A DNA stretch of 38,055 nt from CAYHSR01 sp043821725 (GTDB lineage Bacteria; Patescibacteriota; Patescibacteriia; Magasanikbacterales; GWA2-37-8), in contig JBDRCM010000028.1 of the NCBI GenBank assembly GCA_043821725.1, forward strand, positions 1-38,055, given 5' to 3'. Shown here piece after piece: positions 15,901 to 22,558 of the stretch (position 1 is the first letter of the stretch; each line of letters opens with the position of its first letter). Below the pieces are notes generated by a model. It had not been told where the DNA came from. It did no database searches and saw nothing but the letters and a program-made list of their open reading frames with translations. The translations under genes and the position numbers were made by a program.

Positions 15901-16831
15901 TTCAGGTGGTGTAGCTTTCTTTGATGACATCAACTATACAGTGGTACAAGGCACGCATGATTTGTATTTGTATGTTGAAACAAATTCAATGAGCGCAGGC
16001 GCAACAGGAACTTCAGATAGCAAAGACATGTTGCAGTTCGCTATTGTTACATCCACAGATCACCTTACAGCAGAGGGTGTTGCTTCCGGATTCGCAATGA
16101 CATATGCTGGCGGGGACGGTGGAGGTGTACCTCTTGCCGGAGAAATTGGCTTTGATAAGAATCTTAATGGCACTTATGGCGAAACAGCAGATGCCGGAGG
16201 TACTGCCAGCACAACTAAATTCTATACAGCAGGTACAAAGATAAGCAGTGTTGCTTTGGTATCAAGCTACGGTGGTGAAACCGTTGACACTTTATTGAGT
16301 GGCACGGGTGCCTACACAGCAGCCATATTGCAATTGACAACCGAAGCTAACAGCAATACAGATGCAAATGGAGATGCATTGTTATTGGCTGTAAGAGAAC
16401 TAAGATTTGATGCTACAAAGTATGCAAGCACCACTATTACTGCTGCTACCGTGGAAAGAATTGGCGGTTCGCAGGGTGCTAAATCATTGACTGTAGAATC
16501 AGCATTAGGACTTACTACTACAACGGCCGGTGATATTCTTATGACCAATGTAACAACAACACTTGGTAATGATGCTAAAATTAGTGCAGGCGACACAGCA
16601 TACTTTGTTGTCAAAGTAACTGTCGGCGCATTAAATACAGCTACCGGTATCGTTGATTGGTTCCGTGTTGGCCTTGACGATGTAAAAGGTACTGCAGGAT
16701 CAGCAGACACAGATAACAACATTGACTGGTTTGATGGTTATGATACCACTTACGCAGCAGCCAGCGATTTTGATTATTTATTACTTGACACAACAAGTGT
16801 TACAGGTGCTAAAATTGCTGAAAGTCTATAA
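12977..16831 (+). CDS. Large secreted S-layer-like surface protein
   Basis: The 1284-aa protein has a signal sequence (basic KISKK, hydrophobic core to about residue 37, VAAS cleavage region). An N-terminal domain follows (about 39-240) that starts TCPTLKAGDNIKV and has repeated YRPGSKVLKRPSSDQLYVI-like and PHQGMLVKVGTKTYYV phrases. The domain is common at the start of abundant Patescibacteria surface proteins. The rest is Thr/Ser/Ala/Gly/Val/Asp-rich, with repeated beta-sandwich units (KVNSVKIGRTGLG, VTFVVKGTIASSID, ETFTVKGDIVNGD, RTFTVRGDIPNSV). There are very few Cys, and no LPXTG or SLH motif. Size, composition, a dedicated strong terminator and a structured leader fit a major S-layer protein exported by Sec. 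No enzymatic motif is visible. The link to the upstream sigma/DUF5667 pair is by neighbourhood only. Confidence 0.8.
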   Translation: MSDLLKISKKVFTIGVVATTILWSVGASVLVGGVAVAASTCPTLKAGDNIKVVGRPAIYSVNKDLDLMYYPSGNEFKSWYSDSLTGSYTYKGKYISVSQACFDSLETPTVMPVMVNYRPGSKVLKRPSSDQLYVILPDNTKQLITDAAAKVLYGASYVPVQMSDVFWPGYVNTATGTLDVDSSGNVAPHQGMLVKVGTKTYYVDSASVLKEVDATGMTANRFNSVFVMTLDSANTSGMTMSTELVSAEVPTLTDVTQGVGDGTSTVPPVTTAGTVEVSLSANTPDAGNVVLNVNSVFGKFVVKNTGSADVKVNSVKIGRTGLGATADFNSVSLYDGTTKIGTTKTSWSSNGYMTYNISGGWTVSAGTSKELTIKGNLGTAAKYNALGILDLSLSAGTVSGAPVYANQMTGVNVTVGRVTITGQGTAATKKIGTTNVDLAKFRLAISSVEDASFEGITLKNKAATSNASDADVSNVYLYKGSTKLAGPVSMVSDKIKFTLDTPFDINKSKNETFTVKGDIVNGDGNTIEYVLDNATDLIVTGKTYNTYLAVTSGAYDVATEGSIITISGAELNVAFSSSALDTANDRTDVTFGTLTLGSGATDVKITNFVLGVDENAAGGSGAAQFDVDEFEMVDNADGTTYSGTMTGGGDGDDDSEIWTFTDEVYLTAGETRTFTVRGDIPNSVTSSDAYRVTSTISSSYWTAETVPAGDAVSSFSIGSFTGNWVTVKDAYLTAKATPLNVGNAVAGDTNVILYKGTLEATAGDVHVEAFDFEADTTLGTANWSDLGLYTVDSAGAYTLVQNITNASMTSGTLQFDSVDLNVVVGSANKVTFVVKGTIASSIDSGNNVAKIKLDYITGKDGDNDSVTTYNSAGTAIANGGTSESTTRQITLYAKGILYVQMRNADSGFNKDRVLLAGTDVWVGKIRMRSVYEDILVKDVKLTNNVAAAYDVVEQVCLYTAQSTASENLAGCTTVDSGGVAFFDDINYTVVQGTHDLYLYVETNSMSAGATGTSDSKDMLQFAIVTSTDHLTAEGVASGFAMTYAGGDGGGVPLAGEIGFDKNLNGTYGETADAGGTASTTKFYTAGTKISSVALVSSYGGETVDTLLSGTGAYTAAILQLTTEANSNTDANGDALLLAVRELRFDATKYASTTITAATVERIGGSQGAKSLTVESALGLTTTTAGDILMTNVTTTLGNDAKISAGDTAYFVVKVTVGALNTATGIVDWFRVGLDDVKGTAGSADTDNNIDWFDGYDTTYAAASDFDYLLLDTTSVTGAKIAESL

Positions 16832-16875
16832 TTAATTGTTGATTGACATTTCTTGTCAAAACGCACAGTTAATTC

Positions 16876-16910
16876 AACCCGCCCCGACTAAGTCGGGGCG
16901 GGTTTGTTTA
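16876..16910 (+). terminator. Strong rho-independent terminator after the S-layer-like gene
   Basis: AACCCGCCCCGACT (16876-16889) is perfectly complementary to 16891-16904, a GC-rich 14-bp stem followed by TTGTTTA. It is by far the strongest terminator in the window, matching a highly expressed gene and insulating the tRNA promoter just downstream. Confidence 0.92.
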
Positions 16911-16925
16911 AGGAGATAATGTGCG

Positions 16926-16953
16926 TTGACTGATGCAAAAAATATGATATAAT
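16926..16953 (+). promoter_or_regulatory. Promoter of tRNA-Glu
   Basis: TTGACT (16926-16931), 16 bases, TATAAT (16948-16953). The predicted start near 16960 leaves about 85 nt of 5' precursor before the tRNA at 17044. No open frame or clear structure is seen in that precursor. Confidence 0.75.
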
Positions 16954-17043
16954 GAGTTGAGTTAAACTTAAATTATGTTGCGTTCACTCGCCTACGCCCT
17001 TTGGGCTCTGGTGGATAAATCTAACGGCAAGTTAATTTGTTAT

Positions 17044-17115
17044 GCCGCGTTCGTCTAACGGCTAGGACGCCGCCCTCTCACGGCGGTAATACGGGTTCGA
17101 TTCCCGTACGCGGTA
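17044..17115 (+). tRNA. tRNA-Glu (anticodon CTC)
   Basis: The cloverleaf is complete. Acceptor GCCGCGT pairs with ACGCGGT (first pair G-U), D-arm GTC/GGAC, anticodon stem CCGCC/GGCGG with loop CTCTCAC (anticodon CTC, reading GAG), and T-arm ACGGG-TTCGATT-CCCGT. The discriminator is A. CCA is not encoded (CAA follows), so it must be added enzymatically. Confidence 0.95.
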
Positions 17116-17175
17116 CAAATAAATTTATTGAACAATTATGGCAATTTATTGCTAAATATGGTATAATATTGGTAT

Positions 17176-17399
17176 ATGGAGTTACCAAAAGAGCTGCAAA
17201 GCATATTTTGGGATGTTGATTTAAAAGAAATTGATGAACGAAAGCATCGCATTTTTTAATTACAAGAATAACCGAAAAAGGCAGGTGACCAGATGTGTTA
17301 TAATTTAAAAAAAGATTTTCTAATGATGTCATTAAAAAGGTCGTTTCTGAAAGCAAAAATACCTCAAATAAAACAAAGAATTTTTGGCTTACAATATGA
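17176..17399 (+). pseudogene. Decayed DUF6922-type antitoxin partner of an AbiEii-like toxin
   Basis: From ATG 17176 the frame reads MELPKELQSIFWDVDLKEID through ERKHRIF and stops. A one-base shift in the T6 run at about 17251-17256 restores LITRITEKGR, then a TGA where the family usually has Trp, then PDVL, a TAA, and FKKRFSNDVIKKVVSESK ending NKTKNFWLTI and TGA. The opening (LPK.L..IFWDVD), the ITRI.EKG phrase and the closing NFWLTI match, as I remember the family, the small DUF6922 proteins encoded before nucleotidyltransferase (AbiEii) toxins. One frameshift and two stops make it a pseudogene. A TATAAT at 17162-17167 lies 8 bases before the ATG, so it may still be transcribed. Confidence 0.62.
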
Positions 17400-17410
17400 A
17401 TATTTTTTTT

Positions 17411-17571
17411 AATCAAACTTTGGCTTCTAATACAATCGCGCTTTTAAAGAGAATATCAACCAATTTTTACAATCAAATCAAATGGGTTTAGATTGGCTGT
17501 TCAAAAATATGAATAAAAAATTTAAGGGCGTGAGTTATGACCTTTACCATATCTATAAGGGTCTGAAGTAA
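17411..17571 (+). pseudogene. Remnants of an AbiEii-like nucleotidyltransferase toxin
   Basis: Two fragments of a toxin gene remain right after the decayed antitoxin. The first, from 17411, reads NQTLASNTIALLKRISTNFY, like the start of AbiEii-family toxins before the missing AGGTALALQLGHR core. The second, from ATG 17482 to the stop at 17569-17571, reads MGLDWLFKNMNKKFKGVSYD then LYHIYKGLK, like the family's C-terminal helix and YHILKSL motif. The catalytic centre (GS/DLDFF region) is deleted. The assignment rests on remembered family patterns and gene order. The remaining bases 17572-17623 hold no gene I can recognise. Confidence 0.5.
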
Positions 17572-17623
17572 AAAGAATAATTGATTGAAGCCAGCTCGTC
17601 CGTATTTGAAACGGTAAAAATTT

Positions 17624-18358
17624 ATGGAAATTTTGCAGATGCAAGAGAGAATTATTGATTTTATTAAAAACAATACCGCTAATAAGGCGGTTGTTTTGGG
17701 CTTAAGCGGAGGAATTGATTCATCTGTTATTGCCAATCTTGCAGTTAAAGCTCTTGGATCGTCCAAAGTATTTGGTTTGATAATGCCTTCAAGTCAAAAT
17801 CAAGAAAATGATTTAACTGACGCGATCCAACTATCTGAAAATTTAAAAATAAAATACGAGATTATCCAAATAGATGAAATAATTAAAAGCTTTGAAAAGG
17901 TCATGGACTTAAAGCAGGACAAAAAAGCACTTGGAAATTTAATGGCACGCATTAGAATGTGCCTATTATATGCAAAGGCAGGTCAAATAAACGGATTGGT
18001 TGTTGGAACCGGCAACAAGAGCGAAATAATGGCCGGATATTTTACTAAATACGGGGATGGCGGAGCTGATATTCTGCCATTGGGTGGATTGATTAAAACT
18101 CAAGTTTTTGAAATGGCGCGATTTATTGGCATGGATGAAAATATCATAAATAAAAAGCCAAGCGCCGGCTTATGGAAAGGGCAGAGCGATGAAGATGAGC
18201 TTGGCATTACTTATTGCGATTTTGATAAGATTGTGACTGCAATTGAGAAAAATGAAAAAACAGGCGATTTTTCCGCTACTCAAGTTGCGCTTGTGCAGAA
18301 ATATATTGATGATTCAAAGCATAAGCGATTGCCAATACCTGTTTGCAAATTTGACTAG
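17624..18358 (+). CDS. nadE: NH3-dependent NAD+ synthetase
   Basis: NadE amidates nicotinate adenine dinucleotide to NAD+ using ATP and ammonia, the last step of NAD synthesis. The 244-aa protein has the PP-loop GLSGGIDSSV (about residues 26-35), NLMARIRMCLLYAKA, and GTGNKSEIMAGYFTKYGDGG with ADILPLGGLIKTQV. The KPSAGLWKGQSDEDELG loop closes over the active site. There is no glutaminase domain, so free ammonia is the nitrogen donor. ATG 17624 is used; ATG 17639 is possible and would also keep the fold. It leads the nadE-nadA-nadC-nadB cluster, all on the same strand. A MITE-like element is inserted so close behind it that the 5-bp target duplication includes the last base of the stop codon. 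Confidence 0.95.
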   Translation: MEILQMQERIIDFIKNNTANKAVVLGLSGGIDSSVIANLAVKALGSSKVFGLIMPSSQNQENDLTDAIQLSENLKIKYEIIQIDEIIKSFEKVMDLKQDKKALGNLMARIRMCLLYAKAGQINGLVVGTGNKSEIMAGYFTKYGDGGADILPLGGLIKTQVFEMARFIGMDENIINKKPSAGLWKGQSDEDELGITYCDFDKIVTAIEKNEKTGDFSATQVALVQKYIDDSKHKRLPIPVCKFD

Positions 18359-18362
18359 TAAT

Positions 18363-18597
18363 GGGCCTATCACCAAATACCATTTCTACTGCAATTAATA
18401 AATTATGGCCAAAATCGTTTCAAAATTTCTTGGCTTATCTTACAGATAGACCTCAAAATTTTTTATCAAGCGAAGCGAGAGAAAAGAAAAATGATAATTT
18501 TTCTTTTCCGAGCGAGCGAAGATAACTATGGAATTATCAACAATTTTGTCTCATAATATATTAATTTCGTTGCGAAAGCGCATTTGGCGACAGACCC
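18363..18597. mobile_element. MITE-like element, GGGTCTGTCGCC family, 235-bp copy (B) with 5-bp target duplication
   Basis: The left end GGGCCTATCACCAAATACC and right end GCGCATTTGGCGACAGACCC are inverted repeats. The inside holds a GCCAAAATCG...CTCAAAATTTT region and a nested hairpin (GAAAAGAAAAAT/ATTTTTCTTTTC). GTAAT occurs directly on both sides (18358-18362 and 18598-18602), a perfect 5-bp target duplication, which is the best evidence in the window that the family moved by transposition. It has no coding capacity. Confidence 0.85.
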
Positions 18598-18600
18598 GTA

Positions 18601-18911
18601 ATTTGTTAGAATTATGAGCGCTGTTTACATTAATAATAATCGTTTAAATGTCATTCTGAACGAAATGAATGAGCGAAGCGAATGAATGAAGTGAAGAAAC
18701 CCTTAGATAACATGAGAGGGATCCCTTCATTTCATTCAGGGCAAGCTCTTCGGTCGCGGAGTTTATCCTCGAGCGTAGCGAAGGACTCAGGATGACAGGT
18801 GACACGCTCAGGATGACAGGTAAGACGCCCATGATGACAGATGAGGGGCTCAGGATGACAAATAGCGATCAAAATATTAAAGTGTAAATAACGCTATGAT
18901 TTCTAACAAAT
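18601..18911. mobile_element. TCATCCTGAG-type repeat, copy 4, with ~40-bp imperfect terminal inverted repeats
   Basis: The core 18649-18861 is the reverse orientation of copies 2 and 3 (TTCTGAACGAAATGAATGAG, CCTCGAGCGTAGCGAAGG) and ends in four variants of CAGGATGACA. Outside the core, the left end ATTTGTTAGAA...GCGCTGTTTACA and the right end, read in reverse, ATTTGTTAGAA...GCGTTATTTACA match over about 40 bases. This defines a 311-bp element. It abuts element B; the two fill the nadE-nadA gap (18359-18923), which has no gene. Confidence 0.75.
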
Positions 18912-18923
18912 AATTTTTCTAAA

Positions 18924-19820
18924 ATGAACGATTTGATAGAAAAAATAAATAATCTAAAACAGCAAAAAAAGGCCGTTATTTTAGCGCACAATTATCAGAG
19001 GCCTGAAATATATGATGTTGCGGATTTTGTAGGTGACTCATTGGAGCTAGCCCAGCTTGCATCTTCAACAGACGCTAAAATTATAGTATTTTGCGGTGTT
19101 GATTTTATGGCTGAATCAGCCAAAATTTTAAATCCGAAAAAAAAAGTATTATTGCCGGCAATGGATGCGCGCTGTCCAATGGCTAAAATGGTTGATGTTG
19201 ACGGATTGAAAAAAATGCAAGCAAAATATCCAAAAGCCAAGACAGTATGCTATGTGAATACCTCGGCTGAAATCAAAGCCATTTGCGATGTTGCTTGTAC
19301 TTCATCCAATGCAGTTGAAATTGTAAAAAAGATTGATGCTCATCAAATAATTTTTGTTCCTGACAAGCATTTGGCTGGCTATGTGCAGTCCCAAGTTCCT
19401 GAAAAGCAAATCATACCATGGGAGGGCTTTTGTTATGTGCATTCTCGCATATCATCTGAACAATTAAAAAAGGCAAAATTGTCCCATCCTAATGCGCTTG
19501 CAATAGTGCATCCTGAATGCCCGATAGACGTAATAACGCAGGCAGACATGGTTACATCTACATCAGGCATGACAGAATACGCGCGCAATAGCGATGCGAA
19601 AGAATTTATTATTGGAACTGAAATGGGAATGGTTGAGCGTTTAAAGCGAGAGTTGCCACTTAAAACATTTTACGCGATTGGAGGAGTTTGCGCGCAAATG
19701 AAGAAAAATTCTTTAGATCTTGTGTTGGATGTTCTTGAAAAAGAGAATAATGAAATCAATATTGATGAAGATATTATGATAAATGCAAAAAAATGCTTGG
19801 ATGAGATGCTAAGGATCTGA
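18924..19820 (+). CDS. nadA: Quinolinate synthase
   Basis: NadA condenses iminoaspartate with dihydroxyacetone phosphate to quinolinate, using an oxygen-sensitive [4Fe-4S] cluster. The 298-aa length is that of the compact NadA type. Cluster ligand candidates are Cys84 (MDARCPMAKM), Cys170 (WEGFCYVHSR) and Cys256 (GGVCAQMKK), at spacings like those I recall for characterised archaeal and Thermotoga enzymes. Other marks are ILAHNYQRPEIYDVADFVGD near the N-terminus and HPECPIDVITQAD plus TSTSGM for substrate binding. It lies between nadE and nadC, and with NadB (which supplies iminoaspartate) completes the start of de novo NAD synthesis. Confidence 0.96.
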   Translation: MNDLIEKINNLKQQKKAVILAHNYQRPEIYDVADFVGDSLELAQLASSTDAKIIVFCGVDFMAESAKILNPKKKVLLPAMDARCPMAKMVDVDGLKKMQAKYPKAKTVCYVNTSAEIKAICDVACTSSNAVEIVKKIDAHQIIFVPDKHLAGYVQSQVPEKQIIPWEGFCYVHSRISSEQLKKAKLSHPNALAIVHPECPIDVITQADMVTSTSGMTEYARNSDAKEFIIGTEMGMVERLKRELPLKTFYAIGGVCAQMKKNSLDLVLDVLEKENNEINIDEDIMINAKKCLDEMLRI

Positions 19821-19865
19821 TTTTTGCCCCGTCGCTCGTCAAGCATCTGTTTTTTCGTTGCGTAG

Positions 19866-19886
19866 CGAGGATAATTTGTCTGAATC
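19866..19886 (+). repeat. 21-bp inverted repeat flanking nadC, left copy
   Basis: CGAGGATAATTTGTCTGAAT plus C; the exact complement lies at 20916-20936 on the other side of nadC. After each copy a GCCGGC also recurs within ten bases, so the ancestral match was longer. Confidence 0.85.
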
Positions 19887-19947
19887 GTAGCGCAAGCCGG
19901 CCTGCGAGGCAGGTGGGCAGAAAAAATATGCAATGAGCGTGAATTGA

Positions 19948-20850
19948 ATGAAAATTATAACAGTTCAATATCTTATGAACAAAAAACAAAAAATACAAAA
20001 ATATTTTAATCAAAAAAGCCAATTAACATTAAGAAACAAAAAATATCTTGGTCAGGCCAAGTTTTTAACTGATTTTTTTCTTAAAGAAGATTGCGCAAGC
20101 AGAGGAGATATTACAACCGATTTAGTTATTAAAACAAATAAAAAAATCACGGCAAAAATTATTGCCAAACAAGCCGGAATAATAGCAGGAATAGAGGAAG
20201 CAGTTTGGTTTTTGAAGAAAAACAAAATAAATGTTGTTATTAAGGTAAAAGATGGTAATTTTACTAAAAAAGCACAAATAATATTGGCGCTTCACGGCAA
20301 TATTAAAGAAATATTAAAAACAGAGCGGACAGTTTTAAATATATTGCAAAGAATGTCAGGCATTGCAAGCCAAACTAAAATGATCGCTCAAAAGGCGGGA
20401 AAGAAAGTCCTAATTTGCGCTACGCGAAAGACTCAATGGGGATTGCTTGATAAAAAAGCAGTTATTTTGGGAGGAGGAGGAACCCATCGCCTTGGCCTTT
20501 ATGACTTTGTTTTAATTAAAGAAAATCATCTTAAGCACGGCGCGCTAACAAAAAAAACAGCTGGCAAATTAAAAAATGATTTTTGGGAAGTTGAGGTTGA
20601 AAATGAAAAGCAGGCCTTGGATATGGCAAAATTAAATCCAAGCGCCATAATGTTTGATGATTTTAAGCCAAAAGATATTAAAAAAGCCATTGGAGAAATA
20701 AGAAAAATAAACAAGAGCATTATTTTTGAAGCATCAGGTCAAATAAATGAGAAAAATATTAATAAATATGTTGGAACTGGAGTTGATGTTATTTCATTGG
20801 GTGCGTTAACTCATTCTGCAAGGGCTATGGATATATCTTTGGAGATATAA
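19948..20850 (+). CDS. nadC: Nicotinate-nucleotide pyrophosphorylase (quinolinate phosphoribosyltransferase)
   Basis: NadC turns quinolinate and PRPP into nicotinate mononucleotide, CO2 and PPi. Motifs are DCASRGDITTDLV near residue 50, ERTVLNILQRMSGIAS, ATRKTQWGLLDKKAVILGGG with THRLGLYDFVLIKENHL, EVEVENEKQA, EASGQINEKNI, and GVDVISLGALTHSA. The usual TRKTTPGLR reads TRKTQWGLLDK, a variant of the substrate loop. The 300-aa length is normal. The first ten residues are not conserved, so ATG 19975 (MNKKQK) may be the true start. A 21-bp sequence occurs in inverted orientation on both sides of the gene (19866-19886 and 20916-20936). Confidence 0.93.
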   Translation: MKIITVQYLMNKKQKIQKYFNQKSQLTLRNKKYLGQAKFLTDFFLKEDCASRGDITTDLVIKTNKKITAKIIAKQAGIIAGIEEAVWFLKKNKINVVIKVKDGNFTKKAQIILALHGNIKEILKTERTVLNILQRMSGIASQTKMIAQKAGKKVLICATRKTQWGLLDKKAVILGGGGTHRLGLYDFVLIKENHLKHGALTKKTAGKLKNDFWEVEVENEKQALDMAKLNPSAIMFDDFKPKDIKKAIGEIRKINKSIIFEASGQINEKNINKYVGTGVDVISLGALTHSARAMDISLEI

Positions 20851-20915
20851 AATAAGAGAAGAAAAAATAGTGTTAAATTATAGAGATTAGAAGCTTATTT
20901 TTTTGCCGGCGTTTT

Positions 20916-20936
20916 GATTCAGACAAATTATCCTCG
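20916..20936 (-). repeat. 21-bp inverted repeat flanking nadC, right copy
   Basis: Exact reverse complement of 19866-19886, in the nadC-nadB spacer, with a nearby GCCGGC (20905-20910) as in the left copy. Confidence 0.85.
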
Positions 20937-20970
20937 TTTTAGTGTCAATTCATTATTTTAGATACACACA

Positions 20971-22494
20971 ATGAATCCCAAAAATATTCAATACAGCTTT
21001 GACTTTCTCGTAATCGGCTCTGGCATAGCAGGCCTTAATTTTGCTTTGCTTGCGGCCAACGACGGATCTGTTGCAGTTGTAACAAAAAAAGAGCTCATGG
21101 AGAGCAATTCCAACTATGCTCAAGGCGGAATAGCGGCAGTGTTGGACAAGCATGACAGTTTTGAACAGCATATACAGGATACATTAAAAGCCGGTTGTTT
21201 TTTAAATGATAAAAACGCAGTTGAAATAATGATAAAAGAAGCGCCATCAGCGATTCAACGTCTGATTGATCTTGGTGCAGGCTTTAATCGTGATGAGCGC
21301 AATTTGTCTCTTACTCAAGAAGGCGGGCATAGTCAGGCGCGCGTAGCGCATGCCAAAGACGCAACAGGTAAAGAAATTGAGCGCGCTTTAATATATAATG
21401 TAAGAAATCATCCGAATATTAGCACATTTGAATCCCATATAGCGTTTGACCTTGCAGTTGAGCACAACAAATGTTATGGTGCCTATGTTTTTGATAGCAC
21501 AAAAAAAAATATTTGTTTTTTTCGCGCCAATAATACTATCATAGCCACCGGAGGTTTATGTCAAGTTTACAGCAGAAATTGCAATCCAAAAATTGCTACA
21601 GGCGATGGAGTGGCAATGGCTCACAGAGCCAAAGCAGTTATAAAAGACATGGAGTTTATCCAGTTTCATCCAACCGCTTTAAATTTAAAAAACAAGCCGG
21701 CATTTTTAATATCTGAAACATTGCGCGGAGAAGGGGCTGTGCTAAAAAATAGGAAAGGCGAGCGATTCATAGAAAAATATGATTCTCAAGCAGAGCTTGC
21801 TCCGCGCGACATTGTAAGCAGGGCGGTTTTTAACGAGATGCGTTCAGGGCCGGTTTATTTGGATATTCGACACCGTGGAATTTCTTTTATTAAAAACAGG
21901 TTTCCATACATCTATGAAAAATTATGGTGGTATGGAATTAAAATGGAAAAGCATTTGATTCCTGTTGCTCCGGCCGCACACTATGCTTGCGGAGGAATTC
22001 ATACAGATACTGAAGGGCAAACAAGCGTTAGTTGTTTGCTGGCAGTAGGCGAGGCATCTCATACCGGCGTGCATGGAGGCAATCGCCTTGCATCCAATTC
22101 ATTATTGGAGTGTGTTGTTTTTAGTTCGCGCGCCGCATCCAATATAGTAAAAAGCAAAAAGCCGATGAAGGATTTTAACAAGGGAGAGTTATTTAACGCG
22201 AACATCGTGGACATAGGGACTAAAAGAGACAGGCGCGTTGATAAATTGAAAAAACAAATTGCAGAAATAATGTGGTCAGATATTGGAATTGAGCGTGATC
22301 AAAATAAAATGCAAATCGCCAGAAAGCAGCTGGAAAAAATAGAGGGCAAAGCACAAGAGATTTATCAAAACAAATTAAGCGCGCAAACCATTGAATTGAG
22401 GAACCTCGCTCAAGTGGCTCTGCTCATAACAAACGCGGCAATAAGTAGAAAAAAATCCGCTTGCGCGCATTTTTTAAAGCCCGTTTCAAAATGA
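20971..22494 (+). CDS. nadB: L-aspartate oxidase
   Basis: NadB is an FAD enzyme oxidising L-aspartate to iminoaspartate, the substrate of NadA; it can use oxygen or fumarate as acceptor. The 507-aa protein has the FAD Rossmann motif VIGSGIAGLNFALLAA at the N-terminus, SNYAQGGIAAVL, EGGHSQARVAHAKDATGKE (substrate region), ATGGLCQVY, DMEFIQFHPTAL and ETLRGEGAVL. Further on are LAPRDIVSRA, the catalytic-region HYACGGIHTDTEG, and GEASHTGVHGGNRLASNSLL with a helical C-terminal domain. These fit NadB rather than succinate dehydrogenase SdhA, and the nadA/nadC neighbours agree. It ends the NAD cluster and converges on the histidine kinase gene; no clear terminator is seen between them. Confidence 0.96.
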   Translation: MNPKNIQYSFDFLVIGSGIAGLNFALLAANDGSVAVVTKKELMESNSNYAQGGIAAVLDKHDSFEQHIQDTLKAGCFLNDKNAVEIMIKEAPSAIQRLIDLGAGFNRDERNLSLTQEGGHSQARVAHAKDATGKEIERALIYNVRNHPNISTFESHIAFDLAVEHNKCYGAYVFDSTKKNICFFRANNTIIATGGLCQVYSRNCNPKIATGDGVAMAHRAKAVIKDMEFIQFHPTALNLKNKPAFLISETLRGEGAVLKNRKGERFIEKYDSQAELAPRDIVSRAVFNEMRSGPVYLDIRHRGISFIKNRFPYIYEKLWWYGIKMEKHLIPVAPAAHYACGGIHTDTEGQTSVSCLLAVGEASHTGVHGGNRLASNSLLECVVFSSRAASNIVKSKKPMKDFNKGELFNANIVDIGTKRDRRVDKLKKQIAEIMWSDIGIERDQNKMQIARKQLEKIEGKAQEIYQNKLSAQTIELRNLAQVALLITNAAISRKKSACAHFLKPVSK

Positions 22495-22558
22495 TTTTCG
22501 TCTTTTCCACAGTGCATATTTTAGGATAGGCCGTAAGGCATATCATTCCAAGGCAAAA

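Noticed and set aside
17037..17219. 60-aa frame covering the tRNA
   Set aside because: It translates tRNA-Glu and its downstream spacer; the tRNA explains the sequence.
17275..17330. UGA read as tryptophan (TGA aligned to Trp in the decayed antitoxin)
   Set aside because: The same frame also has a TAA and a frameshift, and many intact genes here end in TGA, so recoding is not supported.
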